Below, in pieces: positions 1 to 5,070 of a stretch of 5,070 nt of DNA (position 1 is its first letter; each line of letters begins with the position of its first letter). The notes under the pieces are model-generated. The model saw only the letters and a list, made by a program, of their open reading frames with translations, did not search any database and was not told the origin of the DNA. Source of the stretch: Clostridia bacterium (GTDB lineage Bacteria > Bacillota > Clostridia > Christensenellales > Borkfalkiaceae). The translations under genes were made by a program, and so were the position numbers. The stretch covers positions 1 to 5,070 of the forward strand of contig JAIEAS010000153.1 of assembly GCA_029071285.1 (NCBI GenBank). The letters run 5' to 3'.

Positions 1-10
1 GCAATGACGA
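1..10. repeat. Likely right end of a second copy of the palindromic repeat (cut by window edge)
   Basis: The first bases, GCAATGACGA, match the terminal GCAATGACG of the complete copy at 267-275. The left part would lie outside the window. Only nine bases match, so this is suggestive rather than proven. Confidence 0.4.
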
Positions 11-19
11 AGAGGCGGA

Positions 20-94
20 ATGACAAAAAGGGCAAAAAATCGTACCACGTTATCTGATTTTACCTAAGGGTAAATGACGAAAAAGGGAGCAAAA
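20..94 (+). repeat. Pair of short direct repeats
   Basis: ATGACAAAAAGGGCAAAA (20-37) recurs as ATGACGAAAAAGGGAGC followed by AAAA (74-94), differing only by an inserted G and an inserted AG. Between them, TTTACC (59-64) and GGTAAA (69-74) form a small 6-bp inverted repeat. Together with the match at 4-9 these look like remnants or ends of interspersed repeats. No function is claimed, and positions 95-179 show nothing further that I can identify with confidence. Confidence 0.45.
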
Positions 95-179
95 GCGGCG
101 GCGCAAATCTATAAGGAAAAGTGCGAATGTGGAATCCGCGCCGCCCGCTTATCCCAAGCACGAAGTGAAGAATGCCTTG

Positions 180-275
180 CGTCATTGCGAGGGAGCAACG
201 CGACCGCGGCAATCCAGACCGTACGCTCATTTAATTGCTTTGCTTCTGGATTGCTTCACTGCGTTCGCAATGACG
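180..275. repeat. Dispersed palindromic repeat, full-length copy
   Basis: The left arm 180-218 and right arm 245-275 are inverted copies: CGTCATTGCGA at 180-190 pairs perfectly with 265-275, and GCAATCCAGA at 209-218 pairs perfectly with 245-254. The middle of the arms is unequal (18 versus 10 bases) and the loop is 26 bases. The ends CGTCATTGCGA...TCGCAATGACG and the inner GCAATCCAG are hallmarks of a widespread non-coding interspersed repeat seen in many bacterial genomes, often mis-translated as short proteins. It lies 45 bases upstream of the gene start. It could form a large hairpin but has no following T-run, so I do not call it a terminator. Confidence 0.8.
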
Positions 276-304
276 TTGGGGCGGGGTTGCAAAAATAATT
301 AGTG

Positions 305-312
305 AAAGAGGA
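305..312 (+). promoter_or_regulatory. Ribosome binding site of the large surface-protein gene
   Basis: AAAGAGGA is followed by an 8-base spacer (313-320) and then the ATG at 321. It matches the purine-rich anti-16S type typical of Bacillota and supports this ATG as the start. The next in-frame ATG codons are far downstream, inside the mature domain, and would lose the signal peptide. Confidence 0.8.
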
Positions 313-320
313 ATAAGAAT

Positions 321-437
321 ATGAAAACAAAAAGCAGAAATCTATTGACGGTAATTTTAGCCTTGCTTTGCGCAATAGCGGTTGCTATCGGCGTTGGCTT
401 TGCGTTGCCGAAGGCTGAAAAAATCAGCGCGCAAGCT
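321..437 (+). other. Signal peptide coding segment (residues 1-39)
   Basis: The N-terminus has Lys2, Lys4 and Arg6, then an uninterrupted hydrophobic core from Leu8 to about Ala28, then a polar stretch ending in Ser-Ala-Gln-Ala at 36-39. This is the classical Sec layout (positive n-region, h-region, AXA-like c-region). Cleavage after Ala39 fits type I signal peptidase best; Ala28 is an alternative. There is a Cys at 17 inside the core but no lipobox context (no L-[AS]-[GA]-C at the end of the core), so I do not call it a lipoprotein. Confidence 0.85.
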
Positions 438-3400
438 TCGGGTCAGGCGGGTGACATAACAATAACAAGTTGTACGCCGTATTATGGAGATTCAGTGAAT
501 CCAATTACATCTTTGGGTCAGATGCAGACCACTTCACCGTTTAATACTAGCGTTAACAAAACGGATACGACAATAACTTTTATGATGGCTTCAAGTAGTC
601 AGACATGCAAAGCCGTTTATTATAAGTTTACGGTGGGAGTAACCGTACCCGCCTGGGAAGAGTGGGAAATATCTTACAATCTTGATTTTACGTGTAGGGC
701 AAGTTGTGCTGTTGGCGGTTATAATTCTTCGTCCGGTCTGTATTATTTTTATCCTAACCCCAAACAAAGTGCTTACGATTCAACGTACAATAATTCTACG
801 TTTACAGATTTGAGCGCAATGCCGATTTCAAAGGACAATGACCCGACACAAGACAACAGTCAATATAAATGCTTAGGCAAGTTTCAAACGAATCCAGCAT
901 ACTCGTACAGCACAAGTATAGCTTCGGGTTTTGGTACTTCGTCAAACAAGATAAAGCTTACCAACAACAGCAACAATGCTAAACAATTCACTTTCAGTTA
1001 CGCAGCTGGTTTCGTCGGCGGTTGTGCCGGCATGAATATGATAAATCAGTTGGACGTAAGACTTACCAGTCGAACGCAGGAATCTAAGGAGCTGTACGTA
1101 ACTGCGCCTGAAGACGTGGATTTAGACTACACGGGCAGTGATTTAAGGACTGCCGCGCAGACGCTTATAAATGCAACGACGTGGTATAAAAGAACGGACG
1201 CTAACGACAGTAGTAGCTATTATACCCATACGGCGGGCGAATGGGCAAGTTATACAATGCCTACAAATCCCGTTATAGACGTAATTAAAAACAATGGAGT
1301 ACTTGGCGGTCACGATGTTACTTATGCGCTGACCGATGCCACAAATCATCCATTTAAACTTGCGGACGGAACTTTTACTACCGACTCGCAGATATTTAAA
1401 ATAATCGTAAACCCTATAAAAACTTCAGTACCGACTGTGCAAAACTCAACTCAGACTTATAAAGGGGCGGAATATGATAATTTTACTTTAACAAACTACA
1501 ACCCCGGTATAATGAGTGTAGCAAGCTATACTTCCAACAATGGCAGTACTATAATCTGGGACAATACGGCGGGTTCGGAAAAATTTAAAGCAACTGACGC
1601 CGCGGAATATACCGTCAACTTCCATATGGATAGTGATAACTATTTATGGGACGTAAACGGCGGTACGTCGGCAGACCAAAGCAAAACCATAACGATAAAT
1701 AAAAAGGATATAACAATAAACACAACCCCCGCGGCAAATTCAAATCCCAGTTGGAATTTCGGCGATACGGGCAGTATAGCGGTTAACGCAACGGCAAGCG
1801 GAATTTCCAACCCTGATTTTGTGCTTAACGTTTACTACGTTTTAAACACTGCGCCCACAACCACTATAAGCACGGGCGTAAGCGGAACTACGTTGGACGT
1901 ATCGCAAATTGCAAGCTCTGGCAGCTATACGCTTTGCGTAGAGCTTACTTCGGCGGCGGCGAACAAGAATTACAGCATAGCCAACGATAAGTTTACAATG
2001 CCGTTTGAAATTAAGTCGGGTGACATTGATTTCAGTGTAATCAACTGGACTTGTAAGGAGGGCACGGGCAACGCAACCCCTCTGTTCAACGGCACGCAGC
2101 TTGCCGAGCTTCGATATAAGCAGGATGAAAACGGAAATTCGATAAAATATTTTATATCGGCAAATATTCCCGCAGGCGAATATTTAAGCATCGATACCTC
2201 GTATAATTCGGGCGGCTTTAAGGACGGTTTTTATACGACCTTAGGCGGTGCGACTTATAACGACGGCTGTTCGGCAGTGGGAACTTACAAAACGAGAGTT
2301 GCGCTTGTTTCGGACAGCGACCACCTTTTCAAGAGCACGGCAAACTCGGGCAGCTTCGGCGGCGATAATACAAAGGGCTGGTATGAAATAGAGTGGAAGA
2401 TTGAAAAAGGCAAGGTTGACCCCGACTATTTAGATAACCTCAACAAGTATTTGCAGTACAGACCCGCGGGCGGAGCGTGGACTACTTACGACCCGGATAA
2501 TCCCCCGCAGTTCGGCAGCGGCGCGATAGAAATAAGGCTTGACCCTGCAAAGTATGCCGCAGGTATTGACAGTGCGGAAGTTACCGTAAATAACAAGCAG
2601 ACCGCGATAGGCAATTATACTGCAACGGTTAAATTCACCTATAATCCCAACTACGAAAACGCGGGCAACAAGTCGTTTAACTGGCAAATCGGCGCAATGG
2701 TTATCGACGTTGACTGGACTTCGGACAGCTGGATAAAGGACGGCACAACCGACCCCGTAGTGGACGATAATAACGTGCCCTATCAGATACGCGTACTGAA
2801 CATTCCCGATAACTTAAAGCAGTACGTAGAATACAAGTACTATATTGCCGACCCGGGCGACCCTTCGATAAAGGGAACGCTTATCGGCACGGGCGACGCG
2901 GGCTTGCAGGACCTTATAAGCGCACCCTATAACGCAAGCTCGACCAACGCAGTTTACGTTTACGTTGAAGCGGTAATCAAGAGCGGCGTTACGCAGTACA
3001 CGCTCAAGGACGACACGGGCAACGATTATACCAACTGTATGCTTTTCCAGCTCGGCGCGACGAATACTCTCGTTAAAGTATCGTTGACCGAAACCGAAAT
3101 GCAGTACGGCGAAAACAAGCTTGCAATCGGCATTGTCAGTATGCACGATACGGGCATGAACGGTCAGCTCGACCAAAGCACTTACGTTGAAGGCATTTAC
3201 CTTTACGACCCGCAGGGCAACAACTTAGGACTTTTAAAGGACTATGACGGCACGAAGGCGGGCGCGGGAGTTTACACGATTAAAATCGTGCTCAATCAGG
3301 CGGGCGAAGATACTTACACGCTTTCCCCCGGTTCTACCTTGAAGTTCACTATAAAGCCCAAAACGATATTCGTGCCCACGGTTGCGGAGATTACTTTCAA

Positions 3401-5070
3401 CAATCAGTTCGTGAACTTTGCCGACTACCTCGGCGGAAGCTGGAACGATTATAAAGACATTATAAAACTCGGCGGAACGGTTGACGGCGTGAAGAACGTC
3501 GGCTCGTACACGGCAACCCTTACCCTTTTGGACGGCAACTATTGCTGGGATTACAGCAAGGGCATTAAGCCCGCAAGGTTGAGCCTTGCCTCGGACGAAA
3601 TGATCTGTTCGGGCGACGAAACGGTTGCAACCTACGAGTGGAAGATTAAACCTTACGTTCTTAAAGCCTCGGCATGGAACCTGAAGGGCAAGGACGGCGC
3701 GGTTTATAATATACCCGCGGAGCTTACCGACGGGCTGGACGTGGATATCAACTATCTGTACCACCCCGACAAAACGAGCAGTCCCCTCGGCGACGGCGAG
3801 AGCTTGCAGGCGGGTTCGACCTACTTCGTTAAAGCTCAGCTTATCGGCGCGGACAGGGAGAACTTCGTGTTCGAGGACAGCAAAACGACCACTTCGGACT
3901 TTGCTACTTACAAGCTGCCGCAAAGCGGTGCGGCGCAGGCTTGGAACGTGATAAAAGGCTTTATGTCAAAGACATGGCTGGGACTTCCCGTTTGGGCTTG
4001 GCTACTTATTGCGCTTGCTTTGATAATACTTCTTATTGTAATAATAGTAGTAGCGGTAAAACGCCGCAAGACCAAGGAAGAGCGCGAGGAAATCAAGGCT
4101 CGCAAGGAAGAAGAGCGCTTGCGTAAAGAGGAAGAAAAGCAGCGCCGTGAAGAGGAGCGCGAAGAAGAGCGCCGGCGCCGCGAGGAAGAGCGCCGCTTAC
4201 AGCAGGAAAAACTCGAGGCGGAGCGCGAGCTTGCAAAAGCAAAGCAGGAAGCCGAGCTTGAAAAGATACGCGCACAGGCGCAAATGGCGGCAGGCGCGGG
4301 AATGGCGACAATGGCTGTACAACAGCAGCCTGCACAGCAGATACCGCCTCAACCCGTACAGCAGGTGCAGAGCGTTGATAACGAGCTGTTAAAGGAAATG
4401 CGCCAGCAAATGGCTGAACTGCGCGCCGATAACAAAGCAACTCAGGCGCAGTTGCAAGCAATGCAGAATTCACAGAATCAGGCGATGCCTGCGCCTCAGC
4501 CTATGCAGTACCCTATGTATCCGCAATATCAGCAAATGCCTATGATGCCGCAGTATCCTCAAATGCCTAACTACGGCGGCGGCAACGATATGGCACTTGC
4601 AAGAATGGAAGCACAGCTCAACGCTATGCAGGCGGAGCAGCGCGCAAGGTACGACGCGGAACAGCGTATAGAGCTTGCGGCAATGCGCGCGGAACAGCAC
4701 GTAGACCGTGATTCCCGCCACAGCGTTGACCTCGCGGCAATGCGTGAGCATATCAACGGCTATAACTATAACCGTATACCCGATTACAGCAATCAGGGCT
4801 ACAACAACCAGCAGCAGCCTAATTCGGTAGAGGCGTTGGGCGCAATCGTTGCGGCGGCGTTGAAGAATATCAGCGCACATGCACCCGCACAGCCCGTAGC
4901 GGAGCTTCCTCAACAGACCGAAGCTTCAACCCCTGCCGAAGTGAAGTATCCTTCCGACGCGGTGATTACTACCACCACGACGGTTGATACTACCAAGAAT
5001 AAACCCATACGGCGCGAAGAGGACGACGGCAGAATTTTCGACAGCGACGGCTTCTACGATACCTTTGAGT
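321..5070 (+). CDS. Large single-pass surface protein with Ig-like repeats and long cytoplasmic coiled-coil tail (3' end outside window)
   Basis: The frame from ATG 321 is open to the window edge (1583 codons seen). I chose this start because a good ribosome binding site lies 8 bases upstream and the ATG opens a clear signal peptide. Order of parts: signal peptide 1-39; unrecognised Ser/Thr/Asn-rich domain about 40-255 with Cys 51, 96, 125, 129, 184 and 235; beta-rich repeats about 329-1202; LPQSG 1199-1203; membrane helix 1225-1246; Glu/Arg/Lys helix 1247-1292; coiled coil 1293-1324; Gln/Pro/Met-rich tail with more helices to at least 1583. The predicted topology is N-terminus outside, C-terminus in the cytoplasm. 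I see no enzymatic motif. The repeats resemble MBG/YDG-type or other bacterial Ig-like modules of Bacillota adhesins, so binding of host or matrix material is plausible but unproven. Codon use drifts from AT-leaning at the 5' end to GC-leaning at the 3' end. No partner gene is visible. I am sure of the coding frame and topology; the function is unknown. Confidence 0.93.
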   Translation, partial: MKTKSRNLLTVILALLCAIAVAIGVGFALPKAEKISAQASGQAGDITITSCTPYYGDSVNPITSLGQMQTTSPFNTSVNKTDTTITFMMASSSQTCKAVYYKFTVGVTVPAWEEWEISYNLDFTCRASCAVGGYNSSSGLYYFYPNPKQSAYDSTYNNSTFTDLSAMPISKDNDPTQDNSQYKCLGKFQTNPAYSYSTSIASGFGTSSNKIKLTNNSNNAKQFTFSYAAGFVGGCAGMNMINQLDVRLTSRTQESKELYVTAPEDVDLDYTGSDLRTAAQTLINATTWYKRTDANDSSSYYTHTAGEWASYTMPTNPVIDVIKNNGVLGGHDVTYALTDATNHPFKLADGTFTTDSQIFKIIVNPIKTSVPTVQNSTQTYKGAEYDNFTLTNYNPGIMSVASYTSNNGSTIIWDNTAGSEKFKATDAAEYTVNFHMDSDNYLWDVNGGTSADQSKTITINKKDITINTTPAANSNPSWNFGDTGSIAVNATASGISNPDFVLNVYYVLNTAPTTTISTGVSGTTLDVSQIASSGSYTLCVELTSAAANKNYSIANDKFTMPFEIKSGDIDFSVINWTCKEGTGNATPLFNGTQLAELRYKQDENGNSIKYFISANIPAGEYLSIDTSYNSGGFKDGFYTTLGGATYNDGCSAVGTYKTRVALVSDSDHLFKSTANSGSFGGDNTKGWYEIEWKIEKGKVDPDYLDNLNKYLQYRPAGGAWTTYDPDNPPQFGSGAIEIRLDPAKYAAGIDSAEVTVNNKQTAIGNYTATVKFTYNPNYENAGNKSFNWQIGAMVIDVDWTSDSWIKDGTTDPVVDDNNVPYQIRVLNIPDNLKQYVEYKYYIADPGDPSIKGTLIGTGDAGLQDLISAPYNASSTNAVYVYVEAVIKSGVTQYTLKDDTGNDYTNCMLFQLGATNTLVKVSLTETEMQYGENKLAIGIVSMHDTGMNGQLDQSTYVEGIYLYDPQGNNLGLLKDYDGTKAGAGVYTIKIVLNQAGEDTYTLSPGSTLKFTIKPKTIFVPTVAEITFNNQFVNFADYLGGSWNDYKDIIKLGGTVDGVKNVGSYTATLTLLDGNYCWDYSKGIKPARLSLASDEMICSGDETVATYEWKIKPYVLKASAWNLKGKDGAVYNIPAELTDGLDVDINYLYHPDKTSSPLGDGESLQAGSTYFVKAQLIGADRENFVFEDSKTTTSDFATYKLPQSGAAQAWNVIKGFMSKTWLGLPVWAWLLIALALIILLIVIIVVAVKRRKTKEEREEIKARKEEERLRKEEEKQRREEEREEERRRREEERRLQQEKLEAERELAKAKQEAELEKIRAQAQMAAGAGMATMAVQQQPAQQIPPQPVQQVQSVDNELLKEMRQQMAELRADNKATQAQLQAMQNSQNQAMPAPQPMQYPMYPQYQQMPMMPQYPQMPNYGGGNDMALARMEAQLNAMQAEQRARYDAEQRIELAAMRAEQHVDRDSRHSVDLAAMREHINGYNYNRIPDYSNQGYNNQQQPNSVEALGAIVAAALKNISAHAPAQPVAELPQQTEASTPAEVKYPSDAVITTTTTVDTTKNKPIRREEDDGRIFDSDGFYDTFE
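438..1085 (+). other. N-terminal extracellular domain of unknown family (residues about 40-255)
   Basis: The first mature domain is rich in Ser, Thr, Asn and Tyr and alternates polar and hydrophobic residues, as beta-sandwich domains do. It carries six cysteines (51, 96, 125, 129, 184, 235), far more densely than the following repeats, so disulfides or metal binding are possible. I do not recognise a family. Being the outermost part of the chain, it is the natural candidate for a ligand-binding head, but that is inference from position alone. Its codons are more AT-leaning than those of the rest of the gene. Confidence 0.5.
1305..3926 (+). other. Nine recurring Ig-like beta-rich units (residues about 329-1202)
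   Basis: A diverged pattern recurs: Gly-x-Tyr followed by alternating hydrophobics, a loop with a Tyr or Phe, then a closing strand such as W-x-I-x-x-x-x-I. Copies lie near residues 329-366, 426-464, 534-569, 653-699, 763-795, 876-918, 981-1016, 1060-1114 and 1164-1202. The anchor Tyr falls at 430, 536, 656, 766, 879, 985, 1063 and 1168, giving spacings mostly of 105-120 and one of 78. Closing strands include EWKIEKGKV, NWQIGAMVI, KFTIKPKTI and EWKIKPYVL. This resembles the MBG/YDG-like and related Ig-fold stalk repeats of Bacillota surface proteins. The copies are too diverged to be recent duplications. The exact family is uncertain; a stalk-like array is the safe reading. Confidence 0.65.
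3915..3929 (+). other. Possible sortase-like motif LPQSG (residues 1199-1203)
   Basis: Leu-Pro-Gln-Ser-Gly directly ends the last repeat and precedes the membrane helix and the Lys-Arg-Arg-Lys cluster, the same order as in a cell-wall sorting signal (LPXTG, hydrophobic span, positive residues). Against it: Ser replaces Thr, 21 residues separate it from the hydrophobic span, and the tail after the basic cluster is at least 333 residues instead of a handful. It may be an inherited relic, a live unusual site, or chance. Confidence 0.3.
3993..4058 (+). other. Transmembrane helix (residues 1225-1246)
   Basis: Twenty-two residues from Trp1225 to Val1246 are all hydrophobic (Trp, Ala, Leu, Ile, Val) with no charge, flanked outside by Trp/Pro-containing sequence and inside by Lys1247-Arg-Arg-Lys1250. 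By the positive-inside rule the C-terminal side is cytoplasmic, consistent with the N-terminal signal peptide. It is the only strong membrane span after the signal peptide. Confidence 0.95.
4059..4196 (+). other. Juxtamembrane ER/K-type charged helix (residues 1247-1292)
   Basis: Of 46 residues, 41 are Glu, Lys or Arg; the exceptions are one each of Thr, Ile, Ala, Leu and Gln. Blocks such as KEEERLR and KEEEKQR recur every seven residues, placing opposite charges one helical turn apart. Hydrophobic residues needed for a coiled-coil core are nearly absent, so a rigid single alpha-helix (SAH, as known in some myosins) fits better than a dimeric coiled coil. At DNA level this is a low-complexity run of GAA/GAG and CGC codons. 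Confidence 0.7.
4197..4292 (+). other. Coiled-coil-like helix (residues 1293-1324)
   Basis: Continuing straight from the charged helix, Leu1293 and later Leu, Ile and Ala residues return at roughly heptad spacing among Glu, Lys and Gln, ending in an Ala/Met/Gln-rich stretch. This could provide an oligomerisation segment distal to the rigid rod. A separation between the two helices is my interpretation; it may be one continuous helix. Confidence 0.55.
4293..5070 (+). other. Gln/Pro/Met/Tyr-rich cytoplasmic tail with helical islands (residues 1325-1583, incomplete)
   Basis: The tail alternates low-complexity and helical parts: Gln/Pro-rich 1328-1350; a short coiled coil 1351-1386; a Pro/Met/Gln/Tyr-rich linker 1388-1421 with units such as QYPQMP and a Gly triplet; a helix 1422-1478 in which LAAMR occurs twice; an Asn/Tyr/Gln-rich linker 1479-1501; an Ala-rich helix near 1502-1520; a Pro/Ala region; five consecutive Thr at 1550-1554; and an acidic, aromatic end (GRIFDSDGFYDTFE, 1570-1583). 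Such composition suggests disorder and protein-protein contact or self-association. I recognise no domain family. The stop codon lies beyond the window. Confidence 0.6.

Noticed and set aside
180..275. Palindrome as a rho-independent terminator of an upstream gene
   Set aside because: The arms are long and imperfect, the loop is 26 bases, and no T-run follows on either side. It fits an interspersed repeat better.
74..298. A 74-codon + strand reading frame
   Set aside because: It runs straight through the palindromic repeat; its ASLRGSNATAAIQ segment is the kind of translation commonly produced by this non-coding repeat. There is no convincing ribosome binding site before 74.
270..299. Possible promoter: ATGACG (270-275), 18-base spacer, AATAAT (294-299)
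   Set aside because: The -10 match is fair but the -35 is weak and formed by the repeat end. The implied transcript would start around 306, inside the ribosome binding site, so it is unlikely to be the real promoter. No better promoter was found in 1-320.
3234..3923. A 229-codon reading frame on the - strand
   Set aside because: It lies entirely opposite the ectodomain coding frame, whose GC-leaning codons keep the reverse strand open by chance. The translation has no coherent domain pattern.
4093..4913. Several - strand frames and a + strand frame opposite or across the tail
   Set aside because: They are by-products of the low-complexity GAA/GAG/CGC and CAG-rich codons of the tail and give biased Arg/Leu/Ala/Cys-rich translations without start signals.

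Overview
The window holds one very long, incomplete gene on the + strand, running from 321 past the right edge, preceded by about 320 bases of non-coding, repeat-bearing DNA. Reading from the ATG at 321, there is no stop through base 5070: 1583 complete codons plus one base. No RNA gene, CRISPR array, insertion-sequence transposase or second gene is supported.

Organism: the purine-rich ribosome binding site, the AT-leaning but GCG/GGC-using codon choice, frequent ATA for Ile, and the plan of signal peptide plus Ig-like repeats plus one membrane helix suggest an uncultured gut-type Bacillota (Clostridia or Christensenellales-like). This is an inference from style only. The palindromic repeat upstream is of a type scattered through many bacterial genomes and does not settle the taxonomy.

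Layout: 1-94 carries what look like ends of dispersed repeats, including two near-identical short direct copies. A long imperfect palindrome lies at 180-275. A ribosome binding site at 305-312 precedes the ATG at 321. The protein then reads: signal peptide (residues 1-39); a Cys-containing domain with no recognised family (about 40-255); an ectodomain with nine recurring beta-rich units (about 329-1202); an LPQSG motif (1199-1203); one strong membrane helix (1225-1246); a 46-residue almost purely Glu/Arg/Lys helix (1247-1292); a more ordinary coiled-coil stretch (1293-1324); and a long Gln/Pro/Met/Tyr-rich tail with further helices that is cut by the window edge.

The most interesting point is the topology. 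A large adhesin-like surface part is joined through one membrane helix to a cytoplasmic side of at least 337 residues that begins with a probable single alpha-helix (ER/K-type) and continues as a low-complexity, coiled-coil-bearing tail. Ordinary Gram-positive surface proteins end a few residues after the membrane helix. This protein could mechanically link the outside of the cell to something inside, or signal across the membrane; both ideas are inference.
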